Below, one piece after another: positions 35,266-43,967 of a stretch of DNA of 64,000 bases (position 1 is its first letter; each line of letters begins with the position of its first letter). The position numbers were made by a program, and so were the translations under genes. The stretch is from Paracoccaceae bacterium. Lineage in GTDB: Bacteria > Pseudomonadota > Alphaproteobacteria > Rhodobacterales > Rhodobacteraceae. The notes below the pieces were generated by a model. The model did no database searches and had not been told where the DNA came from. It worked only from the letters and a program-made list of their open reading frames with translations. The stretch spans positions 1 to 64,000 of the forward strand of contig WKFI01000005.1 of the NCBI GenBank assembly GCA_014872875.1, written 5' to 3'.

Positions 35266-36768
35266 CTAGGCTCGTTGCTCCCTCACTACGTCCGTAAGTT
35301 TCGGGCCTCTACGTATACCGTTTCGTAGCTTCGAGTAGGTCAAGTCTTCCAACCGACAGGGAAATTGACCTGGTGCAGCCGCCAAAAGCACATCCTGAGC
35401 AATCGGTTCAAAGTCCGCGCGAAAATGGGCTGTGCTTTTGACGCAGACCAACCGAGAGGTTTCGGGCGTCAGCCCAAAGTGATGAAACTGTGCCAGATCG
35501 AGGCACTGATTTCGGATGCTTGTCACGACAAAAGAGATTTCAGTCCCAACAACCGACAACGCCGCCGAAAGTCCCAACGTCGCGACGCCGCCGCCATACA
35601 TCTGCCCGGTATAAGGAACGAGGCCGTGGCTCAGTTTCCTGACTTGTACTCGGGCCTTAAGCGGCTGATCTCCGGGACTACGCCCGCCAATCTCTGCGTC
35701 AAAGCACGCGCCTTCGCCTGCCTCATGCGCCTGACGCGCCAAATCTATGTCATGTATCAGTCCGAGCACCGTATTCGGGGCGTCCAACTGGATCAACGCA
35801 CGCAGCAATCCGGTTGTATCCGACGACGCCCCTGCGCCGGGATTGTCCTGCACATCGGCAATAACAACCGGACCGGAATGGCTGATTTCAATCGCCTGCT
35901 CCACGGCGTCCTTGGGTTCAAGGAGTGAACAATCGATGTCTTGTTCCACCTTTTTCAGGTTGCGGACCAATTTCAGCACCAACTCCTCGGCATCCGATGG
36001 GCGCCTGCTGTAACTCAAGACCGCAGGGCCGGTTTCAGCAATATCTGCTGCCGTGAACCCAAGCGCAATTTCTGCAAACTCCCGGTCAGGTACATCAAGT
36101 TTGGAGAGCTCCGCATAAAGCGTTCTAAAGGGATCGCCGCCTGTATGCTGTGCATGTAGCGGGATCATGTAGTCGCCCTGTCGCCAAGCTTTGGCAAAGG
36201 GCCCGTGCGCAAGAACAGTCTTTAGTGCGGAATACGCCCTGGCCCCGGTCACGGCCATGTCGATATGGGGATACGTACGATAGATCGTCAAGACACTGGC
36301 GTAATCCACCATGTCCTGAGTCAAATTTGCGTGCATGTCCAAACTGGCAACAAGAGGAACGTCTTCCCCAATCCGTTCACGTATCAAACGGAGTAGTTCA
36401 CCTTCACCGTCGTCCAGGCTTTGCGTGACCATGGCACCGTGCAGATCCAGATAAACGGCGTCAATCTGGCCTAGCTGCTCCAGCGCGTTCAAAATGCGGC
36501 CCGAGACTTCATTATAGGCGTCGTCCGTGACGCGTCCGCCAGGTTCCGCGGCGCACCACAGGATGGGAAGAAGTGTTGTATCTGCATCCTCTTTGGCACG
36601 CTCTATGAACCCGGCGATTGGCAGGTTCATGCCCTCGGTTTCGGATATCACCTTTTCACCGCTCAGCAATTCGGGCCAACTGTCAGCTCGTTCGAAGTCT
36701 GCAAAGCTCGTAGGCTCGGCGACAAAGGTATTGGTTTCATGTTGAAACCCGGCAATGGCGATGCGCAT
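35266..36768 (-). CDS. M81-family metallopeptidase (MlrC/microcystinase C-like)
   Basis: A 500-residue protein beginning MRIAIAGFQHETNTF, the hallmark N-terminus of MlrC. Further family blocks are DLHGAM, LDMHANLT and a C-terminal MlrC domain. In microcystin degraders MlrC hydrolyses linear peptides; in other bacteria these proteins usually sit beside peptide or amide importers, as here. It is the last gene of the minus-strand importer operon, 15 bases after the alpha/beta hydrolase. Confidence 0.88.
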   Translation of the reverse strand: MRIAIAGFQHETNTFVAEPTSFADFERADSWPELLSGEKVISETEGMNLPIAGFIERAKEDADTTLLPILWCAAEPGGRVTDDAYNEVSGRILNALEQLGQIDAVYLDLHGAMVTQSLDDGEGELLRLIRERIGEDVPLVASLDMHANLTQDMVDYASVLTIYRTYPHIDMAVTGARAYSALKTVLAHGPFAKAWRQGDYMIPLHAQHTGGDPFRTLYAELSKLDVPDREFAEIALGFTAADIAETGPAVLSYSRRPSDAEELVLKLVRNLKKVEQDIDCSLLEPKDAVEQAIEISHSGPVVIADVQDNPGAGASSDTTGLLRALIQLDAPNTVLGLIHDIDLARQAHEAGEGACFDAEIGGRSPGDQPLKARVQVRKLSHGLVPYTGQMYGGGVATLGLSAALSVVGTEISFVVTSIRNQCLDLAQFHHFGLTPETSRLVCVKSTAHFRADFEPIAQDVLLAAAPGQFPCRLEDLTYSKLRNGIRRGPKLTDVVREQRA

Positions 36769-36783
36769 GACGCCTTGGTCCTT

Positions 36784-37638
36784 TCAGCCATCCACCAGTT
36801 CGGCGGTCAGAATCTCACGAAGCTTCGACGCAACAATTTCGGGTTTATGCCTGGTCATGGATACGTGACCCAAACCCGGTATCTCGTGGAACACACCAAA
36901 TGGGGCAAGATCCGACACCACCTTGCACATCACCGGCGCTGTTTGCACGTCTTCCGAAAAGGCAACGACATGAATCGGTACGGAACAAGTCCTGAGCGCT
37001 TCGCGGCAATCGAAATCCAGACAGGCTTCCCACTGGTCGATCGTGTCCTTTGGATCGCGGTCGCGAAACCTTTCTGTGTAAGAGGCTTTGACTTGTCCCC
37101 AAAGCTCGGGGTCATGCAGGGCTGAGGCCGGAAACGCGTAGACGGCATAGTGTGGCGCAAGAAAATAGTCCGGCAGTTCTATCCCATCCTTGCGCAAATC
37201 GATCTCCGCCTGCATCCAATCGCGGGTGAACCCGTCGATATAGGCCGACGTTCCCATCGGGATCGCCAAGCTCACCTTGTCGGGAAAATCAATCGCGGTT
37301 TGCTGGGTTACCAATCCGCCCAGCGACAATCCACAAACAACGGCGCGCCCACCGGCAAATGCATCAATGACAGCCGCGCAATCCGCTGCGTAATCGGCCA
37401 TGGACCATGGTGGCGGCGGGGCTGTGGTCTGCCCTGCGCCCCGCGGGTCATAGGAGATGCAACGATAGCTGTCGGTCAACCGGGCGAATTGTTGTGAATA
37501 TCCTTCGGCCGTCTGATCGCCACCCGGGACAAAGATGATGTCCGGGCCCTCGCCTTCGACGACGACACGCATCGTAACGCCGTTTCTGGTCAGCTGATGT
37601 TCGACGGCATTCGGGCCAAAACTTGGAAACGCAGCCAT
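36784..37638 (-). CDS. Alpha/beta hydrolase
   Basis: A 284-residue alpha/beta-hydrolase-fold enzyme with the nucleophile elbow GLSLGG, an oxyanion-type GGDQTAEG loop and a C-terminal GLGHVSM segment with the candidate catalytic histidine. It lies 12 bases after the upstream ATPase gene and 15 before the M81 gene. It may be an esterase, lactonase or amidase acting on a product of the imported compound; specificity is not evident. Confidence 0.82.
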   Translation of the reverse strand: MAAFPSFGPNAVEHQLTRNGVTMRVVVEGEGPDIIFVPGGDQTAEGYSQQFARLTDSYRCISYDPRGAGQTTAPPPPWSMADYAADCAAVIDAFAGGRAVVCGLSLGGLVTQQTAIDFPDKVSLAIPMGTSAYIDGFTRDWMQAEIDLRKDGIELPDYFLAPHYAVYAFPASALHDPELWGQVKASYTERFRDRDPKDTIDQWEACLDFDCREALRTCSVPIHVVAFSEDVQTAPVMCKVVSDLAPFGVFHEIPGLGHVSMTRHKPEIVASKLREILTAELVDG

Positions 37639-37650
37639 TCTTGATATTCC

Positions 37651-38649
37651 TCAAGCAGGGGATGTTTCGGCGACGGGAGGTCGCGCGCCGGGTTCAAGCG
37701 GGAAGTGACACGCGACCGTTCGACCATTTTCGTGATGGCGCACCGGCGGTTCGCTGCGGCAATTGTCCCGCACCCAAGGGCATCGCGTGTGAAACTCACA
37801 TCCACGCGGTCGCGCAAGCAGCGACGGCACTTCAGCCGGCAGGGTTATGCGATCATGCACCTTGTCCGGATCAGGCTCGGGGTTTGCCGACAGAAGGGCT
37901 GCAGAATACGGGTGTTGTGGTGCACCAAACACGTCTTCGGTGTTACCCGCTTCCATGAAACGGCCCAGATACATCACCGCGGTCCGATCAGCCACATGAT
38001 GTACGACGTGCAGGTTATGCGTGATAATCATCATGGCAAGTCCAAGTCGCTCTCTCAAGTCATTGAGCAAGTTCAGAACTTCACCCTGCACCGATACGTC
38101 CAATCCCGCAGTCGGTTCATCCGCGATAATCAAGGCCGGGTCCAGCGCAATTGCGCGCGCCACCCCTACGCGCCGGGCCTGCCCGCCCGAAAGCTGATGC
38201 GGGAAACGACCGACAAAATCGACAGGAAGGCCAACAAGCGTCAAAAGGCGGGCCGCTTCTTCCCGCAGGTTGCGTCCTTCCACGCCGTGAATTCGAAACG
38301 GTTCCGTCACCAGATCACCGACTGTCATTCGCGGCGACAATGACCCGACGGGGTCCTGAAACATCATCGACATACGGCGACGCACGGGCTTCATTGAACG
38401 GCGATCCAAAGTATCGATGCGTTGCCCTTCAAAGGTGATAGCGCCTTCGCTGATCGGTTGAAGACCATTGACCGCCCTCGCGAGCGTCGTTTTTCCCGAC
38501 CCGCTTTCTCCAACCAAAGCAAAGGTTTCGCCGGGGTGGACCTCGAAGCTCACTCCTGCGACGCCCAGGATGGAGCTCCGCCGCCCAAGGCCACCGGTGG
38601 GAAACGAGACCTGAACATCTTCAACTTTCAGAATTGGGTCTGTGCTCAT
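37651..38649 (-). CDS. Oligopeptide-type ABC ATPase (OppF/DppF-like)
   Basis: A 332-residue ATPase with Walker A GESGSGKT, signature LSGGQARR, Walker B IADEPTAGLD and the C-terminal oligopeptide extension containing three cysteines (CEFHTRCPWVRDNC), which in this family can bind an iron-sulfur cluster. It overlaps the companion ATPase gene by four bases. Confidence 0.92.
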   Translation of the reverse strand: MSTDPILKVEDVQVSFPTGGLGRRSSILGVAGVSFEVHPGETFALVGESGSGKTTLARAVNGLQPISEGAITFEGQRIDTLDRRSMKPVRRRMSMMFQDPVGSLSPRMTVGDLVTEPFRIHGVEGRNLREEAARLLTLVGLPVDFVGRFPHQLSGGQARRVGVARAIALDPALIIADEPTAGLDVSVQGEVLNLLNDLRERLGLAMMIITHNLHVVHHVADRTAVMYLGRFMEAGNTEDVFGAPQHPYSAALLSANPEPDPDKVHDRITLPAEVPSLLARPRGCEFHTRCPWVRDNCRSEPPVRHHENGRTVACHFPLEPGARPPVAETSPA

Positions 38650-39632
38650 GCTATACCCCCTACCTCTGTCGGCTCATTCGCCACGAAACAGCGCGCAATG
38701 TGACCATCGACGATCACCGCATCGGGCGGAGGTGCGGTGCAAGCTGGCTGAACCCGATGGCAACGATTGGCGAAAATGCAGCCGGGTGGTCGGGCACGTA
38801 AATCCGGTATTTCTCCGGGAATGGTGGGCAGATGCCTGGTACGTTCGCTTTGCCGGGCCGGGTCGCACTCCAGAAGACGCGCCGTGTAAGGGTGTCGTGG
38901 ATTCTGGAAGATCTGGCGGGTCGTGCCACGTTCGACAACTTCGCCTGCATACATGACAACAACATCGTCGCAGAGTTCCGCAATCACACCTAAGTGGTGC
39001 GATATGAACATGACCGAACACCCGATCTCCTGCTGAAGATCTTTCAACAGCTCAATGGTTGTAACTTCCAATGTGGCGTCCAGAGCCGTTGTCGGTTCGT
39101 CCGCGATCAACAAAGCAGGCTCCATCATCAGTGCCATGGCTATGGCAATCCGCTGTTTCATCCCGCCGGAGAACTGGTGAGGATACCGCCCAAGGGCCGC
39201 GCGGGCATCCGGTATGCGCACCAGCTCCAGCATGTCTATCGCGCGTTGCGTCTTTTCCTCTTTCGACAGGTCCGAACGATACTGGATGTTGATCATTTGA
39301 CGCCCGACCGAAATGACCGGGTTCAGGGCACCCATCGGATCCTGAAAAACGGTTGAGATCCGGGGCCCCCGCAAATCCCGCATCCTGGACGCAGACAGCG
39401 TCGTCAGTTCGTCCGCTCCTTCGAACAGGATCGAGCCGTCATCGACGGTCCCATTGTCTGCCAACAGCCCAAGGATCGCGTTGATCAGGGTGGATTTTCC
39501 GCAGCCGGATTCACCGACAATGCCGACAATCCGGTTTTCCGGGATATCGAATGTGACGTTCTTCAGCGCGTGCAGCGGGCCCGCTTCGGTCGAAAAGGTG
39601 ACGTTCAGGTTGTTGATCGCAAGCGTCGTCAT
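38646..39632 (-). CDS. Oligopeptide-type ABC ATPase (OppD/DppD-like)
   Basis: A 328-residue ATPase: Walker A GESGCGKS, signature FSGGMKQR, Walker B IADEPTTALD, and a C-terminal CIFANRCHRVQPAC cysteine cluster. Its start codon overlaps the stop of the DppC-type permease by one base and its stop overlaps the next ATPase by four bases. Confidence 0.92.
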   Translation of the reverse strand: MTTLAINNLNVTFSTEAGPLHALKNVTFDIPENRIVGIVGESGCGKSTLINAILGLLADNGTVDDGSILFEGADELTTLSASRMRDLRGPRISTVFQDPMGALNPVISVGRQMINIQYRSDLSKEEKTQRAIDMLELVRIPDARAALGRYPHQFSGGMKQRIAIAMALMMEPALLIADEPTTALDATLEVTTIELLKDLQQEIGCSVMFISHHLGVIAELCDDVVVMYAGEVVERGTTRQIFQNPRHPYTARLLECDPARQSERTRHLPTIPGEIPDLRARPPGCIFANRCHRVQPACTAPPPDAVIVDGHIARCFVANEPTEVGGIA

Positions 39633-40507
39633 CAGCGTCCTTTCAGCCGGGGGTCGAAGACATCCCGCAGCGTCTCACCCAGAAAGGTAAAGCCCAGCGT
39701 CGTGATGATGATCGGCACACCACCTGCAATGGCGATCCAGGCGGAATCGCGGATCCCCGTGAAACCGTCGTTGAGGATGGATCCCCAACTGGGTGTGGGC
39801 GGGCGTACACCAAGGCCAAGGAAGCTCATGCCGGCCTCGATCCCAATGACAACGGGAATGTCCATCGACGCCAGAATGACCAGCGGACCGATCACATTGG
39901 GCAAGATGTGGACCCGCAGAATACGCGCCGATGACGCCCCCATACTTTGCGCTGCCGTCACGTATTCCGAACTTTTCAAAGCAATGGTTTGCGTCCTGAT
40001 AATGCGCGCGTATCCCGGCACAGTCACGAGAATGACCACCACCATCACGGCCGTCAAAGACGGCCCCATCAAGGTCACCAACGCGAGAGCCAGCATCACC
40101 GTGGGAAAGCTCTTCATGGCGTCAAACAGCAGGATCATGAGATTGTCGAGCCAGCGCGGACCATATCCGGCGATCAGCCCCAGTACGATCCCGATGGCAA
40201 GGGATACAGCGGTCGACACGAGCGCCACATACAGGGCAATGCGCCCACCATGAAGAACACGCGCAAACAGGTCTCGCCCCAATTGATCCGTTCCCAGCAA
40301 ATGCTCGGCACCGGGGCCCTGGAACCGGGCCCTTGGATTGATCCGGGTGGGGTCATAGCTTGTCAGGAAATCGGCAAAAACAGCGCCGAAAATGACCAGC
40401 AACACAAGAAACAGACCGAGCGCGCCCAGAGGTTCCCGCAGGATCTTGCGGATCGGGCGCCAGATCTCGGCCACACGGCCGGGCGGGTTAGAAACTACTT
40501 CTGACAC
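39632..40507 (-). CDS. DppC-type ABC permease (second importer)
   Basis: A 291-residue permease with the DppC blocks LLGTDQLGRDLFARVLHG and SSEYVTAAQSMGASSARIL. I place the start at the GTG at 40507, which gives MSEVVSNPPGR and a 20-base overlap with the DppB-type gene. A TTG 12 codons upstream would overlap it by 56 bases and is less likely. Six membrane helices are predicted. Confidence 0.88.
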   Translation of the reverse strand: MSEVVSNPPGRVAEIWRPIRKILREPLGALGLFLVLLVIFGAVFADFLTSYDPTRINPRARFQGPGAEHLLGTDQLGRDLFARVLHGGRIALYVALVSTAVSLAIGIVLGLIAGYGPRWLDNLMILLFDAMKSFPTVMLALALVTLMGPSLTAVMVVVILVTVPGYARIIRTQTIALKSSEYVTAAQSMGASSARILRVHILPNVIGPLVILASMDIPVVIGIEAGMSFLGLGVRPPTPSWGSILNDGFTGIRDSAWIAIAGGVPIIITTLGFTFLGETLRDVFDPRLKGR

Positions 40508-41432
40508 GAGGGTCCAATGCTCCGATAATAAGATCCGCGACAAGGTTCAGAAGAACGAAGAGAACCGTGGTGACCAGCACCGTCCCCGTCACCACAGGGA
40601 AGTTGCGCGTAAGGATCGCGTCATAGACCAGCTTGCCCACGCCCGGGCGGGCGAACACGATTTCGGCAAAAACGGCCGAGGACAGCATCTGACCGATGCC
40701 CACCCCCAGCAAGGTGACGGTTGGCAGGATCGCGATCGACAGGGCATAGCGATATGTGATCATGCGATCCGGCAGGCCAAAGGCCCGAGCCGTCCGGATA
40801 TGACTTGCTTCCAGCACCTCCAGCATGGAGGCCCGCACCATTCTTGCGATATAGCCGACCCATCCCAAACCAACGGCGAGCGATGGCAGGATCAGATGCG
40901 TCAGTTGATCGCCCAGATTGCCGGGCTCACCGGCGCCGATGGCAGGCAGCCACCTGAGTTGGACCGCGAAGATCAACAACGCGTAGATCGCGATCACGAA
41001 GGAAGGGACCGCGATCACGGCGACCGACAGAATGCCGACAATCCGATCCGCCGTGCTGCCCCGGCTGACCGCTGCCCAACACCCCAAAGGGATGCCCAAA
41101 GCCACCGACCAGGTGATACCCCCGGCAATCAGTGCCAGCGTGAATGGCAACTGTTCCAGCACCACGGTCATGACCGGGCGGCCCGAAAGAACTTCTTCTC
41201 CCAGATCGCCGGTCCAGGCGCCGACATAGAAGTTCCAGAACTGCAAGATCACCGGCTGGTTCAGACCCATCTTTTCACGCAGGGCGGCGCGCATTTCCTC
41301 GGTTGCCCGCGGCCCAAGAGCCACCGATGCCGGATCCCCCGGGATCAGATAGATCATGCAAAACAGCAGGAACATCGCCACTGACACGATGACAGCAGCC
41401 AAGCCCAAACGTTTGACGAAATAGGTCAGCAT
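40488..41432 (-). CDS. DppB-type ABC permease (second importer)
   Basis: A 314-residue permease with six membrane segments, N-terminal block DPASVALGPRATEEMRAALR and contact loop EVLEASHIRTARAFGLPDRM. It follows the binding-protein gene after a 57-base gap that contains a strong hairpin. Confidence 0.92.
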   Translation of the reverse strand: MLTYFVKRLGLAAVIVSVAMFLLFCMIYLIPGDPASVALGPRATEEMRAALREKMGLNQPVILQFWNFYVGAWTGDLGEEVLSGRPVMTVVLEQLPFTLALIAGGITWSVALGIPLGCWAAVSRGSTADRIVGILSVAVIAVPSFVIAIYALLIFAVQLRWLPAIGAGEPGNLGDQLTHLILPSLAVGLGWVGYIARMVRASMLEVLEASHIRTARAFGLPDRMITYRYALSIAILPTVTLLGVGIGQMLSSAVFAEIVFARPGVGKLVYDAILTRNFPVVTGTVLVTTVLFVLLNLVADLIIGALDPRVRSSF

Positions 41433-41453
41433 CTTCGCTCTCCGCGATCATGG

Positions 41454-41480
41454 GACCGGCCTGCGATCGGCAGGCCGGTC
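41454..41480 (-). terminator. Hairpin between binding protein and permease (second importer)
   Basis: A perfect 11-bp stem GACCGGCCTGC/GCAGGCCGGTC closes a 5-base loop, ten bases after the binding-protein stop on the minus strand. No T tract follows. It mirrors the hairpin at 29389-29416 in the other importer. Confidence 0.65.
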
Positions 41481-41489
41481 GCGCAAGGC

Positions 41490-43049
41490 TCAAGCCGGTT
41501 TGAACAGCGGCAACAGAGGTTCGCCGTTCGGCTTAAGCCCCGGATCAACGGTGTCCTTGTGGATCAACCCCACAACCTCATGCGTCAGGAAGACGTAGCA
41601 GCCGCTTTCGTCCATGAGATCCTGCATCTTGCGGTAGATCTCATCACGTTTGGCTGGATCGCTTTCCACAAGCCCCTCTTCATGTAGGGCCTTGTAGTCC
41701 GCGTCATTGAACCGCTCCCAGTTCCAGACGCCGACCTGTTCCGGCGTGAACCAGACCGTAGCCCAGCTGGGATCGGGGTTCATCGAGAACCGGCTGAGCA
41801 CCAGTTGCAGATCCATGAAATAGTCGCCGTCCTTGGAGCCAAGGGTCCAGAACGTGCCGGAGTCATTCTGCTTGATTTCGCAATTGATGCCGACATCGGC
41901 AAGATTGGCCTGAATGACCTGTGCGGCGGTCAGGCGCTCGGATTGGTTCAGGATGTCCAGAGTGACAGTCAGGTTCGTGGCGCCGGCCTCTTCCAGCAAT
42001 GCACGTGCCTTGTCCGGGTCATAGTCGTAGGTCACGCTGTCTCGCGAACCCGGCAAACCCGGCGCAATGATCCCGTTGCCGACCGAGGCCGCGCCGAAAT
42101 AGGCGGCATCCACCACGATTTCCCGGTCAATCGCATGCTGGATCGCACGACGGATGCGAACATCCTTCAGCGTCTCGTTGTCCTTGTTCATGCCAAGCCA
42201 GACATAGGCCAGCGACGGTTTTTCAACCACAACAGACCCGGCTGGTGGGTTTTCCTTGAGCCGCGGCAAAGACGAAACGGAGGTCCAGGTGTAGTCCAGA
42301 TCACCAGCTTCAAAGCCCAATTCGGCGGTGGCGGGATCTTCGATCGGAAGGATATGAATTTCTTCGTACCCGCCTTGTTCATAAGCCCAGTCCGGGTTGC
42401 GCGTGAGAACGGTTTTCTGCTTGGGCACCCATTCGGTCAACAGATACGGGCCAGACTGCGCAACCGGTTCCGTGCCGATCTTGCCGCCCAGTTCGCCCAC
42501 GGCCTTGCGGCTGACAATGCACGAGGCCGGTGTCGGCAATGTTGTCGTCCACAAGGGCACGAATTTGTTCTTCAAGTGGATCAAGCCGGACAGCGTGTCC
42601 TTGACTTCGACCTCTTTCAACGCGCTCCAGTCGCCTGCATAGGGGCTTTCATTGGCAGGGTCGGCTATACGCTCAATCGAGAATTTCACATCGTCAGCGG
42701 TCATCTGGCCGTAGCCATCCGTAAATCCGATTTTATCCCGCAATTTGAAAGCAATAGTCAGATCGTCAAGCTGTTCGATGCTGTCCACGGCAACCGGACG
42801 CCACGCCCATTCATCACCGGACTGGTTAGAGACCAGCGGCGCAAAGATCGATCGCATGATATCGGCTTCGGGTAGCGACAGCCAGAAAGCAGGATCAAGG
42901 AGTTGCAGGTCGCTGTAGGACCGGATGGTCAAAACCGATCCGTCGGCGCTGACGGCCATATTCGGAAAGGCAAGGCTGGCCGCTCCGAAAGCACCGGCCC
43001 CGGCCAGAACGGACCGCCGCGAGATGTCCTTGCTGAAGATCGAACTCAT
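41490..43049 (-). CDS. Peptide-type ABC substrate-binding protein with Tat signal
   Basis: A 519-residue SBP_bac_5 protein. The N-terminus carries SRRSVLAGAGAFGAASLAF, a twin-arginine signal, so export is probably by Tat in folded form. The mature part has the family block LRDKIGFTDGYGQMTADDVKFSIER. Rhodobacterales often use Tat for such binding proteins. It is the first structural gene of the second importer, 87 bases after the XRE-cupin regulator. Confidence 0.9.
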   Translation of the reverse strand: MSSIFSKDISRRSVLAGAGAFGAASLAFPNMAVSADGSVLTIRSYSDLQLLDPAFWLSLPEADIMRSIFAPLVSNQSGDEWAWRPVAVDSIEQLDDLTIAFKLRDKIGFTDGYGQMTADDVKFSIERIADPANESPYAGDWSALKEVEVKDTLSGLIHLKNKFVPLWTTTLPTPASCIVSRKAVGELGGKIGTEPVAQSGPYLLTEWVPKQKTVLTRNPDWAYEQGGYEEIHILPIEDPATAELGFEAGDLDYTWTSVSSLPRLKENPPAGSVVVEKPSLAYVWLGMNKDNETLKDVRIRRAIQHAIDREIVVDAAYFGAASVGNGIIAPGLPGSRDSVTYDYDPDKARALLEEAGATNLTVTLDILNQSERLTAAQVIQANLADVGINCEIKQNDSGTFWTLGSKDGDYFMDLQLVLSRFSMNPDPSWATVWFTPEQVGVWNWERFNDADYKALHEEGLVESDPAKRDEIYRKMQDLMDESGCYVFLTHEVVGLIHKDTVDPGLKPNGEPLLPLFKPA

Positions 43050-43136
43050 TAGTCTTTACTCCCTTTGGTGTCCTTGCCGAATGGCGACCGGACAATTTTG
43101 GACGATTTCCAGCCTCACAGGACTGGGTGATGGCGG

Positions 43137-43832
43137 TTATGATCCGCTCTTGGTATCTTTGGTTTCCTCCGGATGCTCGGCATGTTGCCGGTCGAGATAT
43201 TTCGGTATGATCACGGGTGAATTGACCCACAGTAGCCTGGCAGGTTGATCACTGATGTTGCGGGCGCTGTGCACGATCTGACCCGGAAAGCTGAAGCTGT
43301 CACCGGCGCGAAGTGTTATGACCTCGTCCTCCAGCGTCAGCTCGAACTCTCCGTCCAGAACCAAACCATGCATTTCGCCATCACGTTGAAACAGGTGATG
43401 TGTCACTTGGCTTGAGTGCGGACTGTAGTCCGACACTCCCATGTAAAAATCGCCACCAATCGAACTGGACAGCAGCCGATCAGAATAGCCGGATTTTTCG
43501 ACAGGCTCTCCGTACAAAAGATCCAAGCTACGTCGGTTTTGCTTCCGCACGACATAGCTTCGCTCCATGGGACCTGCCCCGGATCTGCGGTTGAAGAACC
43601 ACTCCTCCGGCACGCTCAAAGCCTCGGCAATGCGGGAAACCTTGGGCAGTGATGCGTTGACCGTCCCGCGCTCGATTGCACTTAAATGACTGACAGAAAC
43701 GCCGCTTGCCTTGGCCAATTCGGCAAGCGTCATCTGCCGCGCTTTGCGCAGTTGGCGAACCTCCGAACCGAACGCTGACATCGTTTCAGCTGGCGTTGCG
43801 CGCACATCGTCTAGTGTCGAGTTTTCAGACAC
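43137..43832 (-). CDS. XRE-family regulator with cupin domain
   Basis: A regulator of 231 residues from a GTG at 43832, preceded by a GGGGGG tract. An ATG at 43901 is in frame but lies within the palindrome at 43888-43914, so I prefer the shorter form. The XRE helix-turn-helix (MTLAELAKASGVSVSHLSAIERG) occupies about residues 30-85 and a cupin (DGEMHGLVLDGEFELTLED) about 145-215. It stands between the second importer operon and the divergent CocE-type hydrolase and probably controls both. Confidence 0.85.
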   Translation of the reverse strand: MSENSTLDDVRATPAETMSAFGSEVRQLRKARQMTLAELAKASGVSVSHLSAIERGTVNASLPKVSRIAEALSVPEEWFFNRRSGAGPMERSYVVRKQNRRSLDLLYGEPVEKSGYSDRLLSSSIGGDFYMGVSDYSPHSSQVTHHLFQRDGEMHGLVLDGEFELTLEDEVITLRAGDSFSFPGQIVHSARNISDQPARLLWVNSPVIIPKYLDRQHAEHPEETKDTKSGS

Positions 43833-43887
43833 GAATCCCCCCAATGTCGCGCCAACTATGGAAATGCTAGCCTGAAATTCTGGTATT

Positions 43888-43914
43888 ACAAGAAATTTCA
43901 TTAAAAATTCTTGT
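43888..43914. promoter_or_regulatory. Operator-like palindrome in divergent promoter
   Basis: ACAAGAA and TTCTTGT, 13 bases apart, form a 7-bp inverted repeat in the 135-base gap between the XRE-cupin regulator and the CocE hydrolase. An inner GAAATTTC palindrome overlaps it. The half-site CAAGAA matches that upstream of the first peptide importer. Confidence 0.45.
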
Positions 43915-43967
43915 CACACCATCATTGATCGTTCAAATTCCGACTGCATCTGGGGTGAGAGGAACAC

